Positions 6,695 to 15,650 of a DNA stretch of 64,000 nt are shown piece after piece. A program made the translations under genes and the position numbers. How positions within the stretch are numbered: the stretch's first letter is position 1; each line of letters starts with the position of its first letter. Below the pieces are notes generated by a model. It saw nothing but the letters and a program-made list of their open reading frames with translations, did no database searches and had not been told where the DNA came from. The stretch comes from Bacillota bacterium (GTDB taxonomy: Bacteria; Bacillota; Clostridia; Acetivibrionales; DSM-27016), in NCBI GenBank assembly GCA_023390115.1, contig JAEWDM010000016.1, positions 62,001-126,000 of the forward strand. The letters run 5' to 3'.

Positions 6695-8986
6695 TTACAG
6701 GCTTTTTCTGAATTCCCTTGCTGCTTCCACCAAGTTTTTAAGGCTTAAGATTGTTTCCTCCATTCCTCTGGTTTTAAGACCGCAGTCGGGATTTACCCAC
6801 AGCTTGCTCTTATCAAGCCTTTTACTCATTCCGTCAAGTATTTTAATAATTTCCTGCTTTGAAGGGACCCTGGGAGAATGTATATCATAAACTCCAGGTC
6901 CCACTTCTGTCCGGAAATTATTTTTCTTAAGCACATCCAGGATTAAAAGATCCGATCTTGCGGCCTCAAATGTAATAACATCCGCATCCATATCGTCTAT
7001 TTCCTTTATTATATCGTCGAATTCGCTGTAGCACATATGAGTGTGTATCTGTGTGCCGGGCCTTACATGCGAGTGAACCAGCCTGAAGGCTTTTATTGCC
7101 CAGCAAAGATAGCCGCTTCTCCAGTCCGCCTTCCGCAAAGGGAGCTTTTCTCTCAAAGCCGCCTCATCAATCTGTATAATTTTTATTCCTTTAGCCTCCA
7201 GATCCCTTACCTCTCCTTTAATGGCAATAGCAATCTGATATGCGACCTCTGCAAGTGAAAGGTCTTCTCTGGGAAATGACCAGTTCAATATGGTGACCGG
7301 ACCTGTAAGCATGCCCTTTACAGGCTTTGAGGTAAGGCTCTGGGCATACGTGACATATTCTACGGTAATGGGCTTAAGCCTTTTTACGTCACCGAATATT
7401 ACAGGAGGCTTTACACATCTGGTTCCGTACGATTGTACCCACCCGTTTGCGGTAAATAAAAAGCCTGAGAGATTTTCTCCGAAATATTCTACCATATCAT
7501 TTCTCTCAAACTCCCCATGGACAATAACATCAAGCCCTATTTCCTCCTGAAGGGCCACTACTTCTGCAATTTTCTCCTTTATGCTTTCTTCATACTGCTC
7601 CTTTGATAATTGTCCTTTTTTAAGCCTGCTCCTTAAAGCTCTTAATTCTGATGTCTGGGGAAACGATCCTATAGTCGTGGAAGGGAGCAGGGGCAACCTC
7701 AGATTTTCCTTCTGCTTTTTTATTCTCTCCTCAAAGGCAGGCTGCCTTATGAAGTCGGAATCTATGAGAGACGCCGCATCCTCTCTCACATCCTCATAGA
7801 AAAATTCCATACTCTCAAGCTTTTCCTTTATTGCAAAAGAATTTTTTATAAACCTGTCCTCCAGCTTGAAGTCTGCACTATTCCACAGCGATGAGATTTC
7901 TTCAAGCTCCTTCAGCTTCTGATGAGCAAATGCAAGATGCTTCTTATATTTGCCCTCCATTTGCAGCTCGTTTTCTGTTGTATATGGCACATGAAGCAGG
8001 GAGCATGAGGTGCCCAGCACTATATTGCTCCTTTTCACCTGCTTTGCGGCAGTGTCGAGTGTATTCAGGGTTTTTTCATAATTGTTTATCCATATATTTT
8101 TGCCGTTCACTATCCCTGCAACTAAAAGTACATTGTCAGGAAACCCATTTTTTTCTATAAGCTCAAGGTTTTTCGGTCCCTCCGCGAAATCCAGTCCGAC
8201 GCCGTCAAATCCAAGTGACATAACCTCATTGTATATATCCCTTATATCTCCGAAGCAAGTATGAAGGAGTACTTTCACACCGCCCTTTTTGCCAAGAAGC
8301 CTTTTATAAATTGCTTTAAAGTATTCAATATCCTTATCCGACAAGTCTGTTACAAGCACAGGCTCATCTATCTGTATATACTCTACCTTCAATTCGTTGA
8401 ACTTAAGGAGCATATCCTCATAGGCCTTTAAAGCACTGTCCAGCAGTCTTTGCAAGTGCTTTTCCCCATCGCTTATCTTTGACAGCTTTAAAAAAGTCAG
8501 CAGCCCTGTTATGACAGGCTTGGTTTTTATACCCAGCTCCAATGCTTCTCTGTACTCGTCAAAGGGCTTGCTGCCATTTAGCTTAAGCTGAGTAGTGCCG
8601 TCTAAGAGAGGCACAATATAGTGGTAATTTGTATTAAACCACTTTTTCATAGGAAGGGCTGTCACATCCATATTATTCTGCTGGTATCCCTTGGCCATTG
8701 CGAAATATGTCTCCAGGCTGCAAAGCCTGAGAGCCTTATACTTATCGGGAATGCAGTTTAAAAGATAGGCTGTGTCCAGGAAGGTATCATAAAACGAAAA
8801 ATCATTTGAGGGTATAAAATCTATACCGCTTTGCTTCTGCTCAAGCCAATGCCGCTTTTTTAGCCTGAGGGAATTCTCCTGCAGCTCTTGCTCTAAGATT
8901 TTGCCTTTAAAATACCCCTCAACCCAGTTTTTAAGTTCCCTTTGAGCTCCAATTCTAGGATAGCCCGCTACAGAAAGTCTCTGCAT
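6695..8986 (-). CDS. metE: Cobalamin-independent methionine synthase MetE
   Basis: This 763-residue enzyme moves the methyl group of methyltetrahydropteroyl-triglutamate to homocysteine and so makes methionine without B12. The full length matches the family: an N-terminal half (VAGYPRIGAQRELK) and a catalytic C-terminal half starting near PLLPSTTIGSFPQT. Zinc ligands are visible in HTHMCYSEF (His and Cys), in the Glu of TFEAARS, and in the Cys of WVNPDCGLKTR. Expression is controlled by a cobalamin riboswitch, which makes sense because the enzyme is needed only when B12 is scarce. RBS AAGGAGG lies close upstream of the ATG. Confidence 0.97.
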   Translation of the reverse strand: MQRLSVAGYPRIGAQRELKNWVEGYFKGKILEQELQENSLRLKKRHWLEQKQSGIDFIPSNDFSFYDTFLDTAYLLNCIPDKYKALRLCSLETYFAMAKGYQQNNMDVTALPMKKWFNTNYHYIVPLLDGTTQLKLNGSKPFDEYREALELGIKTKPVITGLLTFLKLSKISDGEKHLQRLLDSALKAYEDMLLKFNELKVEYIQIDEPVLVTDLSDKDIEYFKAIYKRLLGKKGGVKVLLHTCFGDIRDIYNEVMSLGFDGVGLDFAEGPKNLELIEKNGFPDNVLLVAGIVNGKNIWINNYEKTLNTLDTAAKQVKRSNIVLGTSCSLLHVPYTTENELQMEGKYKKHLAFAHQKLKELEEISSLWNSADFKLEDRFIKNSFAIKEKLESMEFFYEDVREDAASLIDSDFIRQPAFEERIKKQKENLRLPLLPSTTIGSFPQTSELRALRSRLKKGQLSKEQYEESIKEKIAEVVALQEEIGLDVIVHGEFERNDMVEYFGENLSGFLFTANGWVQSYGTRCVKPPVIFGDVKRLKPITVEYVTYAQSLTSKPVKGMLTGPVTILNWSFPREDLSLAEVAYQIAIAIKGEVRDLEAKGIKIIQIDEAALREKLPLRKADWRSGYLCWAIKAFRLVHSHVRPGTQIHTHMCYSEFDDIIKEIDDMDADVITFEAARSDLLILDVLKKNNFRTEVGPGVYDIHSPRVPSKQEIIKILDGMSKRLDKSKLWVNPDCGLKTRGMEETILSLKNLVEAAREFRKSL

Positions 8987-9020
8987 TTTAATTTCCTCCT
9001 TAATTCAAAAATAAGCTGGA

Positions 9021-9060
9021 GGAAATAGATACAATTTGTTTGCAAACCGTCTCTATCTCC
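9021..9060 (-). promoter_or_regulatory. Hairpin between riboswitch and metE (candidate expression platform)
   Basis: Bases 9021-9038 and 9043-9060 can form an 18-bp stem with three G-U pairs and one mismatch. On the minus strand it is followed after a few bases by TTATTTTTG, a weak T tract, and then the metE ribosome site. It may act as a terminator or control translation; the sequence alone does not decide. Confidence 0.5.
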
Positions 9061-9089
9061 ATACCCAAAGAATGAGATGAAATAATATA

Positions 9090-9285
9090 AGGCAGGTTTC
9101 CTGGCTTCCTATCATCCTAATTTTCCAGCCTTCCCATCCCTGCAATTATAGCCTCAAGGCTGTGAATGTAGGGCAGTGGCATAAAGGAATTTCGTCCGGG
9201 TTACAGTAGTGGGAGCTGTCCGGGATTCTCACCCGGTTCCCTATTATCTTCAGACATTATTTTCAGATAAAGCCTGAAGCACCTT
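9090..9285 (-). promoter_or_regulatory. Cobalamin riboswitch (metE)
   Basis: On the minus strand the region ends with AAGCCAGGAAACCTGCC (B12 box) and includes GGGAAGGCTGG, the TGCCACTG element and the GGGTGAGAATCCCGGAC arm. It is an independent copy of the class seen upstream of cbiM, placed before metE as in many bacteria. Confidence 0.93.
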
Positions 9286-9321
9286 ATATTCGTTTAAATT
9301 TAATTATATTCATTCATATAC

Positions 9322-9350
9322 AGTCTAGCTTATTTTCTGGAAATAGTCAA
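9322..9350 (-). promoter_or_regulatory. Sigma-A promoter for riboswitch-metE
   Basis: TTGACT (9345-9350 on the minus strand), a 17-base spacer and TAGACT (9322-9327) precede the riboswitch by about 35 bases. Confidence 0.65.
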
Positions 9351-9402
9351 TAAAATAAGCGGGCAAAATCCATATTCCGAATAATTTAATTGACAGTAAA
9401 AA

Positions 9403-9423
9403 GGGAGCCTTTTTAGAGCTCCC
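9403..9423 (-). terminator. Rho-independent terminator
   Basis: GGGAGC and GCTCCC close a hairpin followed on the minus strand by CTTTTTAC. It ends the transcript of the small membrane protein gene at 9428-9634. Confidence 0.8.
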
Positions 9424-9427
9424 GATT

Positions 9428-9634
9428 CTACTCCTTATCCTTTGGAAACATTGCTATAAACAGCAATGTAAGAAAAGAGCCGAATAATCCTGCAAAAAAG
9501 GCAGGCACAGTATTAAAGCCACGCTTTTTTGCCATATTAACTGCTACTACACCTATAATAATGTTAATTATAAAAAACAAAAGCATGGGCAATAGTGTCA
9601 TAGCAATAATGGAGACGTTTGCTGCCAGATCCAT
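9428..9634 (-). CDS. Small two-helix membrane protein, unknown function
   Basis: This 68-residue protein has two hydrophobic helices (about residues 7-33 and 44-62) joined by a short basic loop NMAKKRGFN, and ends in the charged tail PKDKE. AAGGGG lies about 8 bases before the ATG and a clear terminator follows the stop, so it is probably a real gene. The motif AKKRGFNTVPAFFAGLFGSF resembles small Firmicutes membrane proteins of unknown role. No family can be named with confidence. Confidence 0.65.
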   Translation of the reverse strand: MDLAANVSIIAMTLLPMLLFFIINIIIGVVAVNMAKKRGFNTVPAFFAGLFGSFLTLLFIAMFPKDKE

Positions 9635-9656
9635 AGTTAATTCCCCTTTCCCTTAT

Positions 9657-9980
9657 TTAACAGATCTCTTCGATTTGATATTTCTGTGTGCCGAGTTTGC
9701 GTTTTTCAAGCTCATGCAGCTGAATAAAAGGATTCTTTCCATGCAGCCTTTCAAACAGGTGGCCTTGCTTTCCAAGCTCCATCCCCTGCGGAATTCCGGA
9801 AGGAATCAGGTTCTCCAGCTTCACGGCGTCCAAGCTGGCCCTCTCAACAGCCACTATATCGGTAGAGGCCATAATTCCTATATCCGGAACAAGAGCGGGT
9901 GTTGTAAGTCCCCAGCAATCGCACAGTGCAGTAATATTTGTAAGAAAATTAATGCCTAGCCATACGGAGACATTTCTCAG
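9657..9980 (-). pseudogene. C-terminal remnant of a DUF362-type protein
   Basis: The open frame extends upstream of the first ATG and translates as INFLTNITALCDCWG, then PALVPDIGIMASTDIVAVE and ELEKRKLGTQKYQIEEIC. This is the usual end of DUF362 proteins, which are often linked to iron-sulfur clusters. No start or N-terminal two thirds are present: a stop codon (TAG) interrupts the frame near 9983 and nothing recognisable lies further upstream. I read it as a decayed gene. An ATG at 9872 could start a 71-residue product, but it would lack a ribosome site and most of the domain. Confidence 0.7.
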
Positions 9981-10459
9981 CTATTTAGCAGAGGCACTTT
10001 TTTAGGTCTTTTTACTTCTATATATGCATTTATTATCGAAATTGAATACCAAAGGTAAAGTTGCCAGGGCTTAATAAAATTAGTTTTTAGGATAGCCTCA
10101 GAAAGGAATGGCAGCTATAGCTTTAATAAGATTGACTATAGTTCACATTGAATATGAAAAATGGCACTGGGGTGCTTTTCACGGGACTTTCCGGGCATAT
10201 TTGACTCCTTTTCCGGCAGGGAGCAAATGAAAGGGCAATGTTGCAATTCTAAGACAATCATTTAAGCATGCACGCCGTAATATACTATTTTCTATATTTT
10301 AACACAGAACGTAAGTTTGATAAAGAGGCTTTAAGTAAATTTTTGAAGAATTTTGCTGATTTGCCGAGAAAGGTCCCCCCTCAAGCTAATCACCATTCTG
10401 AGAACATATTGCATATATTATTGTAGAACAATATATTGTTGAAGGAAGAGGTGTAATTT
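9981..10459. other. Gene-free stretch of about 480 bases
   Basis: No credible open frame is seen on either strand. The sequence is AT-rich in parts and may hold the decayed front of the DUF362 gene. A 14-base palindrome AACAATATATTGTT lies at 10427-10440, just before the next small gene, and could be an operator or part of its promoter region. Confidence 0.5.
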
Positions 10460-10591
10460 ATGTCAGATGAAAGAGGCGGATTTGGATTCTTCGGCGGAGG
10501 CTGTGAATGGATATGGATTATTATAATTATAATAATCCTGTGTAGCTGTTGTGGTGGCTTCGGAGGATGTGGCTTCGGATGTAAGGACTAA
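10460..10591 (+). CDS. Glycine/cysteine-rich 43-residue membrane micro-protein (YjcZ-like)
   Basis: The ATG follows GGAAGAGGTG by seven bases. The 43-residue product begins MSDERGGFGFFGGGCEW, continues with a run of Trp, Ile and Leu forming one membrane helix, and ends in a Cys/Gly-rich tail (CSCCGGFGGCGFGCKD). A terminator follows 30 bases after the stop. This composition recalls the small Gly-rich YjcZ-type proteins of spore formers. The role is unknown; a place in the spore or membrane is plausible only by analogy. Confidence 0.7.
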   Translation: MSDERGGFGFFGGGCEWIWIIIIIIILCSCCGGFGGCGFGCKD

Positions 10592-10622
10592 AAAGTTACT
10601 GTCTTATAAACAAACACGGTCT

Positions 10623-10658
10623 AACACCTTGATGGGGATGCCTGTCAAGGTGTTTTTA
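10623..10658 (+). terminator. Rho-independent terminator
   Basis: AACACCTTGA and TCAAGGTGTT form a perfect 10-bp stem around a 12-base loop, followed by TTTAT. It ends the micro-protein transcript. Confidence 0.85.
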
Positions 10659-10941
10659 TCTCCTGTCTATAAATTTCGAATAACACGCCGGTTTTTATCC
10701 CGAATATTATCACAAAATTATAGGTTGAAAGATTTTAATAATTAGAGTAGAATGAAATAAAAAATTTGTTTACATCTGTAAGGGCATACAGGCCCTTTTA
10801 TTTAAGCGATCTAAGGCATACGTCTCTTTAATTATAGTGTTGTTTACAAAGCCGAAGTACCATTTTGGCTCCCCAGCTTTAAATATTGTACTGAATAACT
10901 ACTGTATTAAGCAATAATCATATATATTATGGAGGTAGATT

Positions 10942-11958
10942 ATGAAAGCACTGTTCATCGGAGGTACGGGTACAATCAGCTCTGCTGTTTCAAGGCTGCT
11001 GGATGAAAAGGGCTGGGAGCTGTATGTTATTAACAGGGGCACAAGAAATAATGCTTTGCCCGACAGCGTGAAGGTTATTAAGGCAGATATAAATGATGAG
11101 GAGAGTGTGGCACGGCTTATTGACAAAATGGAGTTTGATGTGGTGGCCGACTTTATAGCGTTTGTACCTGAACACTTGGAGAGGGACTACAGACTGTTTA
11201 AGGATAAAGCCAGACAGTTCATTTTTGTAAGCTCTGCGTCCGTATACCAGAAGCCTTTATCACACTACGGTATTACCGAAGGCACTCCTTTGTCCAATCC
11301 ATACTGGGAGTATTCCAGAAATAAGATTTCATGCGAGGAATATTTAATGAGGATGTGCAGGGAAGAAGGATTTCCTGTCACTATTGTAAGGCCAAGCCAT
11401 ACTTACGGAGAGCGTTCCATTCCTCTTGGAGTACACGGAGGCAGGGGGAGCTGGCAGGTTGCTTTGCGTATGCTGCAGGGAAAGCCCGTTATTATTCACG
11501 GAGACGGAACCTCTTTGTGGACAATGACCCATAACAGCGATTTTGCAAAAGGCTTTGTTGGGCTGATGGGAAATATCCATGCTATTGGAGAGTCTGTGCA
11601 TATTACTTCGGATGAAACGCTGACATGGAACCAGATATATCAATCCATAGCAGACGCATTGGGGGTAAGGCTTAATGCTGTGCACGTCTCGTCTGAGTTT
11701 TTAGCCTTATGCAGCAAGGACGATTATACGGGATCTCTGATAGGGGACAAGGCTAATTCAGTAGTGTTTGACAATACAAAGCTCAAAAGGCTTGTTCCGG
11801 AATTTACTGCGACTACCAGGTTCGATCAGGGCATCAGGCAGACTGTCAACTATATACTGGAGCACCCTGAATGTCAGGTTGAGGACATAGAGTTCGGCCA
11901 ATGGTGCGATAAAGTGGTAAATGCACTGGAAGCTGCATTGAAGTCAATAGCCAACTGA
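10942..11958 (+). CDS. NAD-dependent epimerase/dehydratase family protein
   Basis: This 338-residue extended short-chain dehydrogenase has the N-terminal nucleotide-binding motif FIGGTGTIS, the active-site serine region SSASVY and the catalytic YxxxK as YSRNK. It starts at an ATG six bases after GGAGG. Such enzymes act on nucleotide sugars or free sugar derivatives. It lies at the head of a carbohydrate locus (sensor kinase, regulator, FAD oxidoreductase, ABC importer, aldolase), so it probably modifies the imported compound. The exact substrate cannot be read from the sequence. Confidence 0.88.
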   Translation: MKALFIGGTGTISSAVSRLLDEKGWELYVINRGTRNNALPDSVKVIKADINDEESVARLIDKMEFDVVADFIAFVPEHLERDYRLFKDKARQFIFVSSASVYQKPLSHYGITEGTPLSNPYWEYSRNKISCEEYLMRMCREEGFPVTIVRPSHTYGERSIPLGVHGGRGSWQVALRMLQGKPVIIHGDGTSLWTMTHNSDFAKGFVGLMGNIHAIGESVHITSDETLTWNQIYQSIADALGVRLNAVHVSSEFLALCSKDDYTGSLIGDKANSVVFDNTKLKRLVPEFTATTRFDQGIRQTVNYILEHPECQVEDIEFGQWCDKVVNALEAALKSIAN

Positions 11959-12045
11959 CATATATTACCTTGCTTGTTTTTTGCTCAAAAAGGATATTCC
12001 TATGCTATAATAAAACCGTATACTGTAAACGTTGGAGCGATTATT

Positions 12046-13845
12046 GTGAAAATATTTAATTTCCGATCCATTCAGACAAAGCTTATTGTTTCTATAATAA
12101 TGTTTATGGTAATACCTATGACCGCTCTTTCTTTTTTTACTGCCCAGGGAACCAGAAGCATTGTGAGTAAAAAGGTAGAGGCGCTGACAATGAATACCCT
12201 TGAACAGATGAATGCAAATTTTCAGCAGATAATTGACAATATGCTGGCAATTTCCAATGTTGTTGAGATGGACAGGGATTTTACATCGCTTGTGGATGAA
12301 AAAGCCGATGGTGAATACGGTCAATATCTTAAAACGCAGAAAATTGTGGACAAAATAACCAGCTATTTGGGTATTGTTCTAAGGTACAACAGCCATATAG
12401 CGTTTGTCGACAATGATAATAATTTTTATACTACATGGAACAGGCCGTCTGATTTTACAGTAAATAATGATATAGTAAATTCCAAATGGTACAGGCAAAC
12501 AATAGAATACGGGGGAAAGGTACTGTGGATTGTACCTCATCAAAGCTATATACCCGACGAAAAAATTTCCCGCAAGCAATTTATAACCATGTCAAGGCTT
12601 GTAAAGGGCGATAGGAGCTTCGGTAAATATGGTGTATTAATCGTCAGCATTTATGCGGAAGACCTTGAAAATAATATAAACAACAGTCTGGCCTCGGAGA
12701 ATGAGGGCTTTTTAGTGGTTAACGAGTCGGGAGAGACGGTAATCAGGACAAGGTTTGCTGTGAATCAGGGAATCACCGGACTGGATTGGTGCTTTGATCA
12801 AATAAGGGATAAGGATGAGGGGAGCTTTATTGGATTTTATCAGGGCAGAAAAATACATGTAGCATTTAAGGGCCTTAAAAATGCCGGCTTAAAAACAGTA
12901 TATCTTACGCCCTATGACGATATTCAAAAAGAGGTAAGCCAGCTTCAAAGCAGGAATATCCTGTTTGTGGTTGCTTTTATGATGCTTTTTATATTAATTA
13001 CCGTACTGATTTCATTTACCATATCAAAGCCCATCAAGCTTTTAACCAGGAGCATGGCCAAAATAAAGGACGGAAATCTTGACGTACAGGTCCGTGTCAA
13101 CAGCAGGGATGAGGTAGGTGTGCTTACCGAGAATTTTAATCACATGCTTAAGGATTTGAAAAAGCTGATGCGCGAGATTCAAAAAAAGGAAAATGAAAAG
13201 AAAGAGGCACACTTGGAGGCTCTCCAGGCCCAGATAAATCCGCACTTCCTTTTCAATACGCTCAATGCAATCAAATGGGCTGCTTATGTAAACGGGGTGT
13301 CCAATATAGGGGATACAATTGCTTCTTTAGGAAGGCTGTTTGAAATTATAATTGACAAGAAGCCTGAATTAATCACAATAAAGGAAGAGATAGAATATCT
13401 GGACAACTATATAGTGCTTATGAGCTTTAAGAGCAACTGCGAAATAAGTGTGGAATACGACATAGAGCCTTCAATAAATAGTTTTTACACCTTAAAATTT
13501 GTATTGCAGCCGCTTGTTGAAAATTCAATCATTCATGGGTTCGGTGAGGATATTTCCGGCGGCAGGCTTGTAATAAGAGGGAAAAGACAGGAGGATTCTA
13601 TAATATTTACAATTGAGGATAACGGCAAGGGAGTGTCCCGTGAAAAAATAAAGGAGCTTCTTGATATGGAGAATAACTCCGACAGGGGCAGATTCAGCGG
13701 AATAGGGATAGCCAATGTCAACGAAAGAATAAAGCTGAATTTCGGAAGCGGGTACGGCCTGAAAATTGAGAGCGAGGGCAATAACGGAACAACAGTGACG
13801 GTGAGAATACCCGTAATTATCAGCAGTGAAGAGGGGGGAGCTTAA
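12046..13845 (+). CDS. YesM-type sensor histidine kinase
   Basis: This 599-residue membrane kinase has an N-terminal membrane helix (about 15-37), an extracytoplasmic sensor domain, a second helix (about 300-325), a HAMP linker (ISKPIKLLTRSMAKIKDGNLDVQV) and a His_kinase domain with the phospho-acceptor in QINPHFLFNTL. The HATPase part shows VENSIIHG, EDNGKGV and GIGIANV. I chose the GTG at 12046 with GGAG eight bases upstream; the open frame extends 24 codons further without support. YesM kinases sense sugars, often through the neighbouring binding protein. Its gene abuts the response regulator directly. Confidence 0.93.
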   Translation: MKIFNFRSIQTKLIVSIIMFMVIPMTALSFFTAQGTRSIVSKKVEALTMNTLEQMNANFQQIIDNMLAISNVVEMDRDFTSLVDEKADGEYGQYLKTQKIVDKITSYLGIVLRYNSHIAFVDNDNNFYTTWNRPSDFTVNNDIVNSKWYRQTIEYGGKVLWIVPHQSYIPDEKISRKQFITMSRLVKGDRSFGKYGVLIVSIYAEDLENNINNSLASENEGFLVVNESGETVIRTRFAVNQGITGLDWCFDQIRDKDEGSFIGFYQGRKIHVAFKGLKNAGLKTVYLTPYDDIQKEVSQLQSRNILFVVAFMMLFILITVLISFTISKPIKLLTRSMAKIKDGNLDVQVRVNSRDEVGVLTENFNHMLKDLKKLMREIQKKENEKKEAHLEALQAQINPHFLFNTLNAIKWAAYVNGVSNIGDTIASLGRLFEIIIDKKPELITIKEEIEYLDNYIVLMSFKSNCEISVEYDIEPSINSFYTLKFVLQPLVENSIIHGFGEDISGGRLVIRGKRQEDSIIFTIEDNGKGVSREKIKELLDMENNSDRGRFSGIGIANVNERIKLNFGSGYGLKIESEGNNGTTVTVRIPVIISSEEGGA

Positions 13846-15459
13846 ATGATAAAGGCACTGATTGTTGATGATGAGGTGATGTTCAGAATAGGGGTCAAGT
13901 CTTGCATCAATTGGAATGATCACGGGTATGAGCTGATAGGAGAAGCCGCCGACGGGAAGCAGGCTCTCGAAATTATTAAGGAGCAGAGGCCGGATATTGT
14001 TTTTACCGATATTAAAATGCCCGTTATGGATGGATTGGAGCTTACGAGAAATATTACAAGAGACTTTGCCGGTATCAGGGTGGTAATATTAAGCTGCTAT
14101 AATGATTTTCAGTACGTTAAGGAGGCCCTTAAGCTGGGTGCAAAGGATTATATTCTGAAGCTTTCAATGAAGCCCTCGGATCTCGTAGAGCTGCTGGATA
14201 AAATGAGGGATGCAATTGAGGAGGAAAAAAGGGTTTGGCAGCAGACCTGCGCTATTAGACAGGAATTTAACACCAACATTGACAAGCTTAAGGAGGAGCT
14301 TTTAAAAAAGGCAATACTTGAGGCGTACAATATAACACGCGGGGAATTTTCTCTTAAGGTCAAAAGCCTGGGCTTGAAAATCAACTATGACAATAACAGG
14401 GTGATGGCTATAAAGGTGGTTGATTATGCAAGAGCGCTGGAGTCAATAAAGGATGAAACGCTTTTTCATTTTGCATTTATTAATATGGCAGGTGAAATTA
14501 TCAACAGAAGCCTTGGCGGAGAGGTTATACAGCTCTGGAGGGGTGAATTTATATGTATTGTAAACAGCACGGGCAGTGATGAGCAGGAAAACAGGATAAT
14601 GCTGGCCCGTATAATAAGGGACATAAATTCATCCATGAGGAAGTATTTGAATTTTTCCGTATACGGTGGAGCGAGCGGGCACACAGGACAAATATCGGAT
14701 ATTAACATGCTTTATAAAGAGGCTGTGTCGGCTATGGATAAAGGATTTTATGAGGGAGAGGGCTTTTTTGGCTTTTACAGTTCCGGGCATGAAAATATTA
14801 ATTCAAAGATTAATATAGGGCTGGAGGTGGAAAGCAAATTAATAGACGCAGTTGAAACAGCCAATAGAGAAGAGGCCTTTCAAATTCTGGAGCAAATTTT
14901 TTCCGGAGTTACCGGAAGGACTGCGTCCTCTGACGTGAGAGGCGCCTTTAAGGAAATTCTCTATATTCTGAACAGGGCGGTAAAAAGGTATGGGGGAAGC
15001 ATTTTTGAATATTCCGACAGGGATGCCGCCGAGGAGATCGACAGCCTTGATACATTTAAGGCAATGAAGGCCTGGATGAGAGACTTTCTTGAATTTGTAC
15101 TGGATTATGTGCGCCGGTTAAAGGACAGCTCTGTCAGAGCTGAGGTTATGCTGGTTGTGGACTATATAAAGTCTCATATGTCAAGGAGCATAAGCTTAAA
15201 GGATGCGGCCAGGATTGCAAACATGAGCGAGAAATATTTCTGTATATTGTTTAAGAAGGAAATGGGCAAGAACTTTATAGACTATGTAAATGACGCTAAG
15301 GTTGAAAGGGCTAAGGAATTTCTTAAGAACAGGGAAACCAAAACGTATGAGGTGGCACAGCGGCTGGGCTTTGAAAATGAGGGCTATTTCAGCAAGATTT
15401 TCAAGAGGTATTCCGGCTGTACCCCTCAGGAGTACAGAAGGGTCTATACCTCACAGTAA
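13846..15459 (+). CDS. YesN-type response regulator with AraC DNA-binding domain
   Basis: This 537-residue protein has a receiver domain (about 1-120) with the acidic pair in IVDDE, the phospho-acceptor Asp in IVFTDIKMP and the Lys in ILKLSMKP. A long middle region follows, and a C-terminal AraC domain with two helix-turn-helix units (about 435-535) ends in FKRYSGCTPQEYRR. The ATG follows the kinase stop directly, so the two are co-translated. It most likely activates the FAD oxidoreductase and ABC importer genes just downstream. Confidence 0.94.
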   Translation: MIKALIVDDEVMFRIGVKSCINWNDHGYELIGEAADGKQALEIIKEQRPDIVFTDIKMPVMDGLELTRNITRDFAGIRVVILSCYNDFQYVKEALKLGAKDYILKLSMKPSDLVELLDKMRDAIEEEKRVWQQTCAIRQEFNTNIDKLKEELLKKAILEAYNITRGEFSLKVKSLGLKINYDNNRVMAIKVVDYARALESIKDETLFHFAFINMAGEIINRSLGGEVIQLWRGEFICIVNSTGSDEQENRIMLARIIRDINSSMRKYLNFSVYGGASGHTGQISDINMLYKEAVSAMDKGFYEGEGFFGFYSSGHENINSKINIGLEVESKLIDAVETANREEAFQILEQIFSGVTGRTASSDVRGAFKEILYILNRAVKRYGGSIFEYSDRDAAEEIDSLDTFKAMKAWMRDFLEFVLDYVRRLKDSSVRAEVMLVVDYIKSHMSRSISLKDAARIANMSEKYFCILFKKEMGKNFIDYVNDAKVERAKEFLKNRETKTYEVAQRLGFENEGYFSKIFKRYSGCTPQEYRRVYTSQ

Positions 15460-15509
15460 AAATTACTTTTATACAGGAAAATCCGAATAAATTTCAATAT
15501 TCATATCAT

Positions 15510-15535
15510 AAGCTCTGTCCTTGGCAGAGCTTTCG
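15510..15535 (+). terminator. Weak hairpin terminator after the YesN gene
   Basis: AAGCTCTG pairs with CAGAGCTT around a seven-base loop, but only TTT follows. It may act as an attenuator between the regulator and the FAD oxidoreductase. Confidence 0.4.
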
Positions 15536-15650
15536 GAAAACAGGTGAAGAATATATACCTTCTTAGAACTTTTCCCCATTAATAGACTCTATTGCACATG
15601 ATATCATTAATTATGCCGGTAAAATTGTTTCTGTAAAGGGGTGTAATTTG

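Noticed and set aside
10725..10800. Possible second small RNA (TTGAAA-17-TAGAAT then a GGGC hairpin with T run)
   Set aside because: The transcript would be only about 40 nt and the -10 is weak; no target or conservation evidence.
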